Shown: positions 1 to 10,060 of the stretch, piece after piece
Numbering within the stretch: the first letter of the stretch is position 1
Layout: every line of letters begins with the position of its first letter
Assembly (NCBI RefSeq): GCF_002802965.1
Contig: NZ_NXGA01000001.1
Span: forward strand, 124,001 to 188,000
Source of the DNA: Sporolactobacillus pectinivorans
Lineage (GTDB): Bacteria; Bacillota; Bacilli; Bacillales; Sporolactobacillaceae
DNA: 64,000 nt
Direction: 5' to 3'
Notes under the pieces: model-generated
The model's database searches: none
The model's input: only the letters and a program-made list of their open reading frames with translations
Told to the model about the DNA's origin: nothing
Made by a program: the position numbers and the translations under genes

Positions 1-38
1 CGCTCAAATTTCGGACAGACAGACAGATCCCTTTCCAT
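1..38 (-). CDS. HxlR-family transcriptional regulator (N-terminus only)
   Basis: Only the first 12 or so codons are in the window; the gene runs off the left edge. The peptide begins MERDLSVCPKFE, which matches the usual start of HxlR-type winged-helix regulators (a Cys-Pro-Lys-Phe-Glu stretch before the first helix). The ATG at 38 follows GGAG at 50-47 with normal spacing; an in-frame ATG at 44 is too close to that site. It diverges from the alpha/beta hydrolase at 381 and may control it. Family assignment rests on a very short stretch, so it is tentative. Confidence 0.5.
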   Translation of the reverse strand, partial: MERDLSVCPKFE

Positions 39-380
39 GTTCATCACTCCTAACTATATTGTACTATAACAATCAAAAATAACCTACTCACAGAAACTCA
101 CAGAAAATAATTCTTATCAGTTTTCAGAATAGTAACCAAATATTATGAGAAGCAGGGGGAATTCACACGTCCCGGCATAAAAAAATAATAGTTGTTTCTG
201 CATCGCTATATTTTTCCTGAATTTTATTTCATTATATCACGGGCTTCGACTCATCGTTGAGAGATAGATAGCCATCATCCTCGAAATTATTTCCGCCTTT
301 ATTCCGTCCATAAAAACGTATAATTTCCTGTATTCCTTCATATAGAAAACAGGATGCTTACGATGAATGGGGGCTGGATA
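39..380. promoter_or_regulatory. Divergent intergenic region with a 10-bp tandem repeat
   Basis: No gene is seen here. At 86-105 the 10-mer ACTCACAGAA occurs twice in perfect tandem, 48 bp upstream of the HxlR start. HxlR proteins usually bind near their own promoters, so this is a candidate operator; that is inference. The rest is AT-rich leader sequence. Confidence 0.3.
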
Positions 381-1193
381 ATGTACGTAGAAGTTGAGCA
401 TGACGTCCACATTTATGTCCATGATATCAATCCCGGGTCTGGTGGTGCGACAATTGTCTTTGTCCATGGCTGGCCCCTGAATCATAAAATGTTTGACTAT
501 CAATTCAACGTGCTGCCTCAGCACGGATTCCGCTGCATCGGCATTGATCTGCGCGGCTATGGACAATCTGATAAACCATGGGGCAGCTATGCTTATAACC
601 GTCTGGCGGATGATCTTTTTGCTGTACTGCAGGCCCTTCAGCTCGAGAATATAATCCTGCTTGGCTTTTCAGTCGGTGGCGCCGTTTCTATTCGCTACAT
701 GTCGCGCTATAAAGGCCGTCATATCGCAAAGCTTGTCCTTGTTGACGCCGCTTTTCCTTCATTTGTAAAACAGGCAGACTCTCCCTATGGCATATCTCCA
801 GAACAGGCTAATATCCTGATCAGCCAGATCTATGCCAATCGGCCAAAGTTTCTGCATGATCTCTCTCTGATGTTCTTCAACCGTAATCTCGGTCCGGATA
901 TGCTGAACTGGTTTGTCGCACTTTCGCTCGAAGCAGCTCCATACGCCACCATCAAAATCCTGCAGGAGTTAGCGCGAGAGGATGTCACAAACGATTTGAG
1001 CAGTATTGCAGTGCCCACCGCTGTTTTCCATGGCGTTCACGATCAAGTCATCCCTTTTGAGAGCGGCCGATTGACTCAGAATCGGATCACCGGAGCAACA
1101 CTCTATCCGCTTAATAACAGCGGACATGGATCGCCGATTGAGCAGGCGGATGCGTTCAACGCCGCACTGATTCAATTTCTTGCTCAGAGTTAA
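381..1193 (+). CDS. Alpha/beta hydrolase
   Basis: Predicted cytoplasmic serine hydrolase of 270 residues. The oxyanion-hole HGW lies near residues 29-31, the nucleophile elbow GFSVGG places the catalytic Ser near 97, an Asp in HDQVIP sits near 221, and the His of SGHGSP near 249, so the catalytic triad is complete. The sequence resembles non-haem haloperoxidase/esterase-type hydrolases of Bacilli. I chose ATG 381 because GGGGG precedes it; an upstream in-frame ATG at 354 would add nine residues without a good ribosome binding site. It stands alone, divergent from the HxlR gene. The substrate cannot be told from the sequence. Confidence 0.88.
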   Translation: MYVEVEHDVHIYVHDINPGSGGATIVFVHGWPLNHKMFDYQFNVLPQHGFRCIGIDLRGYGQSDKPWGSYAYNRLADDLFAVLQALQLENIILLGFSVGGAVSIRYMSRYKGRHIAKLVLVDAAFPSFVKQADSPYGISPEQANILISQIYANRPKFLHDLSLMFFNRNLGPDMLNWFVALSLEAAPYATIKILQELAREDVTNDLSSIAVPTAVFHGVHDQVIPFESGRLTQNRITGATLYPLNNSGHGSPIEQADAFNAALIQFLAQS

Positions 1194-1217
1194 TGAAAAA
1201 GGTCTACTTGAACCTTG

Positions 1218-1279
1218 AGTTCTGATATCCGGCCTATAAGTTCCGATATATCTCTACAAGTTCTGATAATCAGCCGCAC
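1218..1279. repeat. Three imperfect 20-21 bp tandem repeats
   Basis: Three units starting AGTTCYGATA begin at 1218, 1239 and 1259, downstream of the hydrolase gene and before the DUF1801 gene. Spacing is 21 then 20 bp. Function unknown; the period is close to that of the longer arrays at 46414, 57043 and 61382 but the motif differs. Confidence 0.45.
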
Positions 1280-1333
1280 TATTCTTGTTTAAATGCATTA
1301 GACACAAAAAATTTCACAATGATTTTCCGATCA

Positions 1334-1759
1334 TTATTCACCGGGATACGTTTCCTTTAAAAATTTAATGGATTGAATAATGAGTTTTTTTAAGATTTGT
1401 TGATCGATATCGGACAGCTGATTAATATACACGCAGGCTTTCCCGGCACTGTGTTTACCAAATTGCTCCAGTAATTCCGCGTGCTTAGAATCGCCGGTCG
1501 CAAAATACAGGCTGATTCTCGCTTTGCGTGGGGAAAATCCGACAAGAGGCGCATCGCCTTCATGGCCGGATGCATATTTGTAGTGATAGGACCCGAAACC
1601 GATGATGCCCGGCCCCCACATTTTTGCCGGATAACCTGTTGTTTCTGTGAAAATGTCCAGAAGCTTCAAGACATCCTCATGCTTTTTTTGATTTTCAACA
1701 GTATTAATAAAATCAATGACACGATAATCATTTTCCTTTGTTTTCAATTCATAACCCAT
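1334..1759 (-). CDS. DUF1801 domain-containing protein
   Basis: A 141-residue soluble protein of the DUF1801 (YdhG-like) family. Visible family features are the N-terminal helix with D-x-x-L-x-L-x-D, the MWGPGIIGFGSYHYKY segment near residues 50-65 and the FSPRKARISLYF strand. These small proteins have a TBP-like fold, and many are related to iron chaperones, but no activity can be assigned here. ATG 1759 is used because GGAGGTG stands just upstream; a TTG at 1777 would lie upstream of that ribosome binding site. Monocistronic. Confidence 0.85.
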   Translation of the reverse strand: MGYELKTKENDYRVIDFINTVENQKKHEDVLKLLDIFTETTGYPAKMWGPGIIGFGSYHYKYASGHEGDAPLVGFSPRKARISLYFATGDSKHAELLEQFGKHSAGKACVYINQLSDIDQQILKKLIIQSIKFLKETYPGE

Positions 1760-2009
1760 TCGATCACACCTCCGCAATTTATTCTCTCCCTTAAAACGAT
1801 CGACATTCAGCCCATTAGCCTATTTAATCTTATCCCCCTTTTAAAGAGCCAGCTTGATGGAATGGCCGGTCTGTTTTTTGCGCATTTTAATACATAATGG
1901 ATAATCGCTGCCGTGCAGTATTTTAAAAGGCATGATTTGCCAGCAGTGCTGTATAATAAACATTAATGGTTCTATTCGGGTAAACCGTTATGACTGGGAG
2001 GTCGCAGGG

Positions 2010-4937
2010 ATGGGAAACTATCAGCTAAACAACATTTATCACGGATTTAAGTTTATACATACTGAAGAAGTTAAGGATGTCAGTTCGACCGCTTTCCTTT
2101 TTGAGCATGTAAAAAGCGGTGCAAAGCTGCTTTTTCTAAAAAACGAGGACGACAACAAGGTCTTTTCGATCAGTTTCCGGACACCGCCGGAAGACAATAC
2201 AGGCGTTTTTCATATTCTTGAACACTCAGTGCTCTGCGGTTCCGACAAATATCCGGTCAAAGAGCCCTTCGTCGAACTGCTGAAGGGTTCGCTCAGCACT
2301 TTTCTCAATGCTTTCACATTCAGCGATAAAACGATGTATCCGCTCGCAAGCAAAAATGACAAAGATTTTCGAAATCTGATCGATGTTTATCTGGACGCGG
2401 TTTTCCATCCGAACATCTATAAATATAAGGAGATTCTTGAACAGGAAGGCTGGCATTACGAACTGAATGAAGTTAAAGATGACATTAACCTCAAGGGAGT
2501 CGTTTACAACGAAATGAAGGGCGCTTTTTCATCACCTGAAGGCCTATTGATGCGCGCCAATCAGAACTCACTGTATCCGGATACAGCGTATGGATTCGAA
2601 TCCGGTGGCGATCCGCTGTACATTCCCGACCTAACGTATGAACATTTCATCGATTCGCATAAAAAATACTACAGTCCGGCAAACAGTTATATTTATTTGT
2701 ATGGCAATCTCGATATTGATGAAAAGCTCGCTTACTTGGATGAAAAGTATTTGAATGCCTATGACAGAATTGACGTGGATTCGTCTATTGAACCTCAGGC
2801 ACCGATCGGCAAAAAGGAAACGGTCAGGGCTTACCCGATTCTGCCCGGCGAAGACGATCAGGACAAAACCTATTTGAGTCTTAACTATGCTGTGTCGAAA
2901 GCGACCGATCCCGAAACTTACCTTGCCTTCGACATTCTTGACTATTTGCTGCTTGACAGTCCGGCCGCCCCGTTGAAAAAAGCGATTCTTGATGCAGGCA
3001 TCGGCCGCGATGTATTCGGATCCTACGACAACAGCATTCTTCAGCCTTATTTTTCCGTCAACGTGAAAAATTCAAATGAGAGCCAGAAAGACGCTTTTAA
3101 AAAGGTTGTGTCTGATACCCTGAATCAATTGGTGAAGAAAGGCATCGATAAAAAACAGATCGAAGCCGCGATTAATGTCAAGGAATTCCAGCTGCGTGAA
3201 GCCGATTACGGTTCGATGCCGAAAGGGCTGATTTACAGTATTACAGTCATGGACAGCTGGCTGTATGGCGGGGATCCGCTCACCCATCTAAGATTTGAAA
3301 AAACGCTGGCAACAATCAAGCAGGCACTGACTGGCAACTATTTTGAAACGCTGATTGAAAAATATCTTCTGAACAGCGACCATGAATCGCTCGTTGTGGT
3401 CAAACCGTCCAAGACGCTTGCTGACGAAGAAGCCCGTACAGTTGCTGAAAAGTTGGCCAAATTCAAACAAAGTCTCGACTCCGAATCATTAAACCAGCTG
3501 GTCACCAGTACGAAAAAGTTACAAGAACGCCAGGCAAGTGAAGACCGTTCCGAAGATTTGCGCACTATTCCGCTTCTGTCACTTGATGACATCGATAAGA
3601 AAACTGAAGAGCTTCCTTTATCCGAAATCGATCTTGATGGCGCCAAAACTTTGTATCATGAGCTGCCGACCAATAAGATTGCTTATTTAAGCCTTTATTT
3701 CGATACAGCCGCTCTCGCTGAAGACCAGATTCCATGGATCGCGCTGCTTAAAGAATTGCTGGGAAAAATTGATACGGCGAAGTACAGCTATGAATCACTG
3801 GTCAATGAAGTAAATATTCAGACAGGAGATGTCCATTTCGAAACAAATGTGATCTCCGACAAAGATAATGACGATGTCTATACGACCCAGTTTTCCGTTA
3901 AAGCCAAAATTCTTCAGGACAAACTGCCGGCAGCTTTTGATCTGATTCATGAGATCCTTTATAACAGCCGTTTTGACAATAAAGAACGGCTCAAGGCGAT
4001 CATCAAGGAGATCAAATCCAGAATGGAAATTGCGTTCAATCAGAGCGGCCAGTCCGTTGCTGTGCGAAGGGTTGGTGCCTATTTTTCCAAATCCGCAGCC
4101 TATAAAGAACGGCTCAGGGGTCTGACTTTTTATCAGTTCATCCGCAGTCTGGATCAGAATTTTGATGAGAGCTATGCCAAAGCGGCCGACACCTTACGCG
4201 CACTTACCGGAGCTCTATTTAGCAAAGACCGGCTCGTCATCGGCCTGACCGGCGATCGTGAAATTTTTGATCGTGTGCACGCTCAATTTGGCAAACTTGG
4301 CCTGACTTCTTATTCAGATGCGCCCGCGGCAGCTCAGCCGGTTGCCTTGATTCCGTCCCGCAACGAAGGCCTGATGACATCAAGCAAAATCCAGTACGCA
4401 GCCAAGGGTGCTAATTTTAAACAACTTGGATTCACTTATACAGGCCAGCTGCTTGTTCTGAAGCAAATTCTGACACTTGACTATCTGTGGAACCGGGTAC
4501 GCGTGATGGGCGGAGCTTACGGCTGCGGTGTTTCCGCGGAATCGTCCGGCAATTTTATTTTCTGGTCCTACCGCGATCCGAACCTTCGCGAAACGCTGAA
4601 AATTTATGATGAAGCGGCCGGTTTCGCCTCTTCTTTCAAAGCAGATGAGTTTTCGATGACAAAGTATATTATCGGAACAATAGCCAATCTCGATTCTCCG
4701 CTGACCCCGAGCACGAAGGGTGAACTTTCCGACGAGCGCTACTTCGCCCACGTAGCTGAAAAAGACGTACAGCGGATACGTGAAGAAGTGCTGGCAGCAA
4801 AACCGACAGACATTCAGCAATTTGCCACGCTGCTTAAAGCAATTACCGATCAGAATCATATCTGCGTCTTCGGAAATGAATCAAAAATCAAGGAAAACAA
4901 GGATCTGTTCGATGAATGTGTGGACGCGTTTGACTAA
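2010..4937 (+). CDS. Insulinase-family zinc metallopeptidase (M16C, presequence-protease type)
   Basis: A 975-residue peptidase made of the repeated M16 halves. The inverted zinc motif HxxEH is seen as HILEH at residues 68-72, followed by the Glu of NEMKGAF near 168 as the third ligand; the catalytic Glu is intact. Length and the N-terminal YHGFKFIHTEEV segment fit the PreP/Cym1-like M16C subfamily, which degrades small unfolded peptides inside a closed chamber. No signal peptide is present, so it is probably cytoplasmic. ATG 2010 follows GGGAGG; an upstream ATG at 1932 has no such site. A rho-independent terminator follows at 4953. Confidence 0.93.
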   Translation: MGNYQLNNIYHGFKFIHTEEVKDVSSTAFLFEHVKSGAKLLFLKNEDDNKVFSISFRTPPEDNTGVFHILEHSVLCGSDKYPVKEPFVELLKGSLSTFLNAFTFSDKTMYPLASKNDKDFRNLIDVYLDAVFHPNIYKYKEILEQEGWHYELNEVKDDINLKGVVYNEMKGAFSSPEGLLMRANQNSLYPDTAYGFESGGDPLYIPDLTYEHFIDSHKKYYSPANSYIYLYGNLDIDEKLAYLDEKYLNAYDRIDVDSSIEPQAPIGKKETVRAYPILPGEDDQDKTYLSLNYAVSKATDPETYLAFDILDYLLLDSPAAPLKKAILDAGIGRDVFGSYDNSILQPYFSVNVKNSNESQKDAFKKVVSDTLNQLVKKGIDKKQIEAAINVKEFQLREADYGSMPKGLIYSITVMDSWLYGGDPLTHLRFEKTLATIKQALTGNYFETLIEKYLLNSDHESLVVVKPSKTLADEEARTVAEKLAKFKQSLDSESLNQLVTSTKKLQERQASEDRSEDLRTIPLLSLDDIDKKTEELPLSEIDLDGAKTLYHELPTNKIAYLSLYFDTAALAEDQIPWIALLKELLGKIDTAKYSYESLVNEVNIQTGDVHFETNVISDKDNDDVYTTQFSVKAKILQDKLPAAFDLIHEILYNSRFDNKERLKAIIKEIKSRMEIAFNQSGQSVAVRRVGAYFSKSAAYKERLRGLTFYQFIRSLDQNFDESYAKAADTLRALTGALFSKDRLVIGLTGDREIFDRVHAQFGKLGLTSYSDAPAAAQPVALIPSRNEGLMTSSKIQYAAKGANFKQLGFTYTGQLLVLKQILTLDYLWNRVRVMGGAYGCGVSAESSGNFIFWSYRDPNLRETLKIYDEAAGFASSFKADEFSMTKYIIGTIANLDSPLTPSTKGELSDERYFAHVAEKDVQRIREEVLAAKPTDIQQFATLLKAITDQNHICVFGNESKIKENKDLFDECVDAFD

Positions 4938-4952
4938 ATAAACAAATTAAGC

Positions 4953-4987
4953 CAAAAGAGCCGCGGATACTCCGTCGGCTCTTTTTT
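4953..4987 (+). terminator. Rho-independent terminator of the M16 peptidase gene
   Basis: AAGAGCCG and CGGCTCTT pair around a short inner CGG/CCG stem and are followed by TTTTTT. It lies 16 bp after the peptidase stop codon. Confidence 0.85.
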
Positions 4988-5073
4988 GTACGCTCTGCTT
5001 ATCTTTTGATATACTTCCTCCAGCGAACGGTCCGAAAACTGAGGACCTCCGATTCAGCAAAAAGATAATATTT

Positions 5074-8000
5074 TCATACGTGTCTTCCTTTCAAAAAAGC
5101 CTCGACTGCTCTTCGCGATGAATGGCCATCCTCCCAATTACAGAATCTTTTATAGAACTCAGGGTAAGGATTATCGCCGGTAAAATTCAGTGCATCATGT
5201 ATGGCAGGAAGCAAATGATCCATATCCCTGACAACAGGCCCGGGGGCTTCCTTCTCAAAATCCAGATAGAAACCGCGTATTTCATTTGCATAGTCGTATA
5301 GATCATAGGCATAAAATACAATCGGGCGTTTCAAATTGGCATAATCGAAAAAAGCAGAAGAATAATCAGTGACCAGGCAGTCTGCTACCAAGTATAGTTC
5401 CCGGCAATCTTCATATTCGGAAACATCCTTGACAAAGTCTTCATAGCCGCTTAAATCCAATCGATCGGCAATCAGATAGTGCAGTCTTAAAAGCAAAACA
5501 GCATCGCTGCCAAATTCATTCTTCATCCTGGCCAAATCAAGTTTCATATCATAAGTGTAATGATTCATTCGACTATATTCATTGTCACGCCAAGTGGGCG
5601 CATACAGAATCACTTTTTTATTTCTGTCAATACCCATTTTTTTCTTTATTTTCATGATATCCGAAATCGTATTTTTCTGTATAAGCATATCGTTTCTCGG
5701 ATAACCGGAATTGATCATTGCCCCCTGCACTTCAAAAGCCTTTTGAAAGATTTTTGATGAATATTCATTTGGGGCGATACAATAATCCCATTTTCTCGAC
5801 TCTTCGGTGAATTCCTTTTTGTACCTTTCAATTGTCATTCCAGGCATGGTCATATGATGAATGTCCACACCCAGAGTTTTCAAGGGTGTGCCATGCCACG
5901 TCTGTATGTATACCGTATTTTGGGGTTTAGGCAACCAGAGCGGCCATCGGCTGTTCGTTACCCAGTACTTTGCCCGCGCCCACTGCCACAGTCCTCTGAA
6001 GGAGTATTTAATCACAAACGGTATTTTTTCTCTCTTAAATAATGCTTCCTCGCCCTTTTGTACATTCCAAATCAAACGATATTCAGGATGATTAGCCTTC
6101 ATATATTCATAGATGGCCCTCGGATTATCAGAATACTGACGTCCGAAATAGCTTTCAAATAGAACAATATTTTTCCGCGGCATTTTACCGATACATTTGA
6201 ATAGCTTAATATACCACTTATTTATCTTCTTCTTCCATAGATTCCTATAGTAGTGTTCCCCGGATTGCAATTTGATATTACGATTTAACAAATACTCCGC
6301 TGCCTTTTTTGAGGATTCTCCTCGTCCATAGGTACAGTATTTATCGTAAAACTGTCGATATTTTTGTTGATACATGGTCGAGCCTGACAACTCGCGAATA
6401 GCTCTGATCACCTCCTCGGTTTTTGAAACAATCGGGCCGGGGACTGTTTTCTCGTAATTTAAATAGATGCCACGCAACACACGCCGATAGTAATCCAGAT
6501 CGTAGGCAAAAAAGAGCATTGGCCTTTTCAAGTGCGCGTAATCAAACATCACAGAAGAGTAATCCGTAATCATTACATCTGATACCAAATAAAGATCCTG
6601 TATATCCGGATAAGGAGACACGTCAAAAACAAATCCCTTATACGGTTCTACATTCGTGCGACCGGTCACAAAATAATGAAGGCGCAACAGCAGAACATAA
6701 TCTGATGACAGACGCTGCTGAAGCATAGCCAAATCCAGCCTGATCTCAAATTGATACCGGCTGCGGAAAGTAGGTGCATAGAGGATTACCTTTTTATCCA
6801 GAGGCAAGTGCAGCTTTTCTTTAACAGACTTTATATATTCCGAATTATTATTTTTATACAACTGATCATTTTTAGGAAATCCGCAAGGGACAATCTGGCG
6901 CTCAAACAAGTATGCTTTTGTTGAAACTTCCGTCATGTAATGGCTGGGAGAGATCAGATAGTCCCATCGGCCGGACCGCTTTAACAAAGCCGTCTGTTCA
7001 TATTTTGTATTGAAAGTGACCGTCTCGTCCAAGCCCATCTTCTTCATGAATGTGCCATGCAGTGTCTGCATTTCAATCTGGCCACGGCGTTTGACATACA
7101 GATTTGGAAAGGTTGTATTTTCAACAAAATATTTTCCTCTAGCAAAATAGTAGAAATAAAGAAAACTATATTTTCGAACTGCTTTCGCGCGACCGGTCAC
7201 CGGTGTATAGTCATTATTCATAAACCAGATATAGTGAAAGTGATTCCCATAGACATGTTCTATATAATCATAAATGGCTTTAGGATTATCGCCGAATGAT
7301 TTTCCCCAAAAGCTTTCAAAGACAATGACATTTTTCTTAAGCGGCAGTAGCCGCATCAGCGGATAAAGATACCATTGAATTAATTTTCTGCGCCTGGAGG
7401 TGCGGTCCATAAAGTGCCTTGAAATTTCGGTTCGAAAGTTCAGAGAAAGATGCCGGCCGGAAATAGGGCTGAAGCGAATACGTTGATGTCGATAAGGACG
7501 ACGGGCGTTGAACGTCCTCAGCAGCTCCTTTGACAGAATAACCGGTACTTTATGGCCTGCTTTCCCTGTGTTATTTTTGTCAGTCAATTGAACAAACACG
7601 TTCCATTTACCAGCGGAGTACCATCTGAAATGTCCACTTTCATCAAAACAATTCAACCTGATCGTACAATCCTTTCCATTGCAGGAACAAAGAACAGTGG
7701 AAAGATCAAATGATAAAGAAGGAGCGTTCCCTACAGGTTCAAATAAAAGCTGCGACTCGCCGTTCTCCCCCTCTTTCGGATTGTATCGTTCAGGCAGAGT
7801 CATATTCATGATCATCACATTGTCAGTAAATTCCAGACGATTCAGTACAGGGTGACAATATGCTGAAGCATAAATTAAAATTTTCCCTTCTATATTTTCA
7901 ATCCATACATCGCGTTTACCAATATGAACAGATAATATTTTTTCAGCAAACATGCCAGCGGCGGTACTCGGAACATAATATCCGGGAAGATGATAGCCGA

Positions 8001-9798
8001 TAACCCAGCCGGTTTCATTGAATGTCGGCCCGTGCGTCAATTGATCTGGGATCGTTATACTGAACCGACTTTTATTGGAATAATGAATTTCAGGCACATA
8101 TGTCAATTTTTCTCCTCTGCCATGATCATAATAAAACAGGCAGATATCTGAAACTGCACGGTTCATCCGGCCATCAAAGATCAGACTGTTCCGGCCGGCA
8201 GTCACATGATCGATCAGAACATCCGGTCGGTAGACATCAATGGCAAGCAGCCATTTCCCGTTATACTTTACAGCGAAAGCAACATCGTGAAGCAGCCGGT
8301 AATTAGCTTTATTGCTCCCCTTAAGCGGGGCACCCAGACGCACTGTTTTCTTCATGCCCTGGACGTTCAGATTTAAAAACACCGTCCAGCGTCCTTCACC
8401 GATTCTATTTAATGATTGTTCAGCATCAACTTTAATACTAAAAAAAGACCAATTATAGTTATAGACCCGTGACAGCGGAGTAAGCCCTCTGATTTTCTTT
8501 GTTCCCCACTTTCTCGTAATCGCCGTTTCTTTGAGCAGGAGGACAGGAAGATCAGTTTGCTGCTGATTATCCATGTTTATAAGACAGGCATCCATTTGAA
8601 CATCCGCTTTTCTTCCAGAATCAATTCCTTCGATATAAGCGTGGCCGGTGATCTCAAGCCTTCCTGCTTCGTCCCAGCGGATCCTGTGGATTCTTGCGAC
8701 AGCATTCAGTGACTCATCCACACAGATTGGATGCTTCCTTGTATATTCGGAAGTCGTGAATTTCTGATACCAGTGTCCTTTTTCACGATAAGGTTTAAAA
8801 TTAAGATTGCGCCCCTCGTTCACCCCCATCACTTTTATCGCATCATCCATTTTATTTTGCAGAACAAGCCGGTAAGCAAGTGCAAATTTTGCCGGAATCC
8901 GGTCGAATAATTGCGGATTCATCTTTGCAAGCTCATTGGACATGAGTTCCTGAAATTTGCTTATGTACGTTGAATCAACTGATTTTAAGACACCTAAGAA
9001 AACGGAAAAATCGTTCATTAAATATTTCAACTGATTTGCTTCAACCATCTGCTTTGAAACATTGTGTTCGGCCAAAAAGATATCAAGCAGGTGTAGGGCT
9101 TTCAACCGGTCTTTGAAATTCTGAATATCAGTTCTTCTCTGTGTGATGGAAAGATCGATACCCTCCCGGATTCTCCAGTAGTAAACAGGATCCTCAAGTA
9201 TATCTACAGATTTCGCCAGAAAATGTGCAGGAATGGTCAGCGGAATATCTTCATAAAGCATGTTTTCAGGAAAAGAAAGATGATAATTGTCCCAAAAGGA
9301 TTTTTTGTAAATCTTGTTCCATGCAGTCGTATCATAAAGCAGTTCCGGATGCTTTGTAATATGAGTTTTTCTGCATGTATCAATAATCGCCATCCTGTGA
9401 AGAAACGAATCACGGCAAACACTTGAATGAAAGCGCCGGACGCCTCCCGAAACAATATCAGAATGTGTTTGTTCTGCCATGGCATACATTTTTTCATAGG
9501 CGTCGCTGTCAACGTAATCATCGCTGTCAACAAAGGCGAGATACTGTCCCCGGGCATAACTCACACCAACATTTCTCGCCGCGCCCAATCCCATGTTCGC
9601 CTGATGAATGGTCTCGAAATTTCCGTATGTGTCAGCGTACTCGTCCATAATTTGACCGGTTCTCGCATCCGTTGATCCATCATCAATCATGATGACCTGT
9701 ATTTCTTTAAAACTCTGACGGACTAGGGAGTTTAAACACTGTCTGATGTATGGCGCTACATTATAGCCGGGAACAATCACACTGACTTTATAATCCAT
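5074..9798 (-). CDS. GT2 glycosyltransferase fused to two CDP-glycerol glycerophosphotransferase domains
   Basis: A 1574-residue protein. Residues 1 to about 250 are a GT2 domain (SVIVPGYN start, DDGSTD, and a FVDSDDY metal-binding motif near 91). Residues 300-800 are a long beta-rich region without a recognised motif. Two TagF/TarF-like CDP-glycerol:poly(glycerophosphate) glycerophosphotransferase domains follow, at about 820-1170 and 1207-1574. Each has its own HGT motif (His near 914 and 1302) and TDYSS...FDYA..KRP motif (near 1078 and 1477), so both look active. The expected role is wall teichoic acid or a glycerophosphate-bearing surface polysaccharide, at the inner membrane face. ATG 9798 follows AGGAG. 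No other teichoic acid gene is adjacent. Confidence 0.9.
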   Translation of the reverse strand: MDYKVSVIVPGYNVAPYIRQCLNSLVRQSFKEIQVIMIDDGSTDARTGQIMDEYADTYGNFETIHQANMGLGAARNVGVSYARGQYLAFVDSDDYVDSDAYEKMYAMAEQTHSDIVSGGVRRFHSSVCRDSFLHRMAIIDTCRKTHITKHPELLYDTTAWNKIYKKSFWDNYHLSFPENMLYEDIPLTIPAHFLAKSVDILEDPVYYWRIREGIDLSITQRRTDIQNFKDRLKALHLLDIFLAEHNVSKQMVEANQLKYLMNDFSVFLGVLKSVDSTYISKFQELMSNELAKMNPQLFDRIPAKFALAYRLVLQNKMDDAIKVMGVNEGRNLNFKPYREKGHWYQKFTTSEYTRKHPICVDESLNAVARIHRIRWDEAGRLEITGHAYIEGIDSGRKADVQMDACLINMDNQQQTDLPVLLLKETAITRKWGTKKIRGLTPLSRVYNYNWSFFSIKVDAEQSLNRIGEGRWTVFLNLNVQGMKKTVRLGAPLKGSNKANYRLLHDVAFAVKYNGKWLLAIDVYRPDVLIDHVTAGRNSLIFDGRMNRAVSDICLFYYDHGRGEKLTYVPEIHYSNKSRFSITIPDQLTHGPTFNETGWVIGYHLPGYYVPSTAAGMFAEKILSVHIGKRDVWIENIEGKILIYASAYCHPVLNRLEFTDNVMIMNMTLPERYNPKEGENGESQLLFEPVGNAPSLSFDLSTVLCSCNGKDCTIRLNCFDESGHFRWYSAGKWNVFVQLTDKNNTGKAGHKVPVILSKELLRTFNARRPYRHQRIRFSPISGRHLSLNFRTEISRHFMDRTSRRRKLIQWYLYPLMRLLPLKKNVIVFESFWGKSFGDNPKAIYDYIEHVYGNHFHYIWFMNNDYTPVTGRAKAVRKYSFLYFYYFARGKYFVENTTFPNLYVKRRGQIEMQTLHGTFMKKMGLDETVTFNTKYEQTALLKRSGRWDYLISPSHYMTEVSTKAYLFERQIVPCGFPKNDQLYKNNNSEYIKSVKEKLHLPLDKKVILYAPTFRSRYQFEIRLDLAMLQQRLSSDYVLLLRLHYFVTGRTNVEPYKGFVFDVSPYPDIQDLYLVSDVMITDYSSVMFDYAHLKRPMLFFAYDLDYYRRVLRGIYLNYEKTVPGPIVSKTEEVIRAIRELSGSTMYQQKYRQFYDKYCTYGRGESSKKAAEYLLNRNIKLQSGEHYYRNLWKKKINKWYIKLFKCIGKMPRKNIVLFESYFGRQYSDNPRAIYEYMKANHPEYRLIWNVQKGEEALFKREKIPFVIKYSFRGLWQWARAKYWVTNSRWPLWLPKPQNTVYIQTWHGTPLKTLGVDIHHMTMPGMTIERYKKEFTEESRKWDYCIAPNEYSSKIFQKAFEVQGAMINSGYPRNDMLIQKNTISDIMKIKKKMGIDRNKKVILYAPTWRDNEYSRMNHYTYDMKLDLARMKNEFGSDAVLLLRLHYLIADRLDLSGYEDFVKDVSEYEDCRELYLVADCLVTDYSSAFFDYANLKRPIVFYAYDLYDYANEIRGFYLDFEKEAPGPVVRDMDHLLPAIHDALNFTGDNPYPEFYKRFCNWEDGHSSRRAVEAFLKGRHV

Positions 9799-10060
9799 TT
9801 TATTTCTCCTAACGACCAGATATTTCAACTATGCATCCTTAAGAAAACCGGGAATCATACTCTTCTTGATACTTCTTAAATTTGAAGCTTAACGCCCCCG
9901 GGCCAGTTCATCGTCCGTGCGGACTTGGCACAAACAAGACGGATTGGAGAAGCGATCCCTGACGTATCAGGTAAAGCATCATCCATGCCTTCTCAGAAAA
10001 ATAGCCGATCATCTTTTGGTTATAAACAGGTCCTATTTCTACAATGTACATGTGTCTTCA

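Noticed and set aside
237..566. Minus-strand ORF of 109 codons near the left end
   Set aside because: It overlaps the 5' half of the alpha/beta hydrolase, has no ribosome binding site and no family likeness.
4380..4859. Minus-strand ORF of 159 codons inside the M16 peptidase
   Set aside because: It is fully inside a strongly supported gene, with Cys- and Arg-rich random composition.
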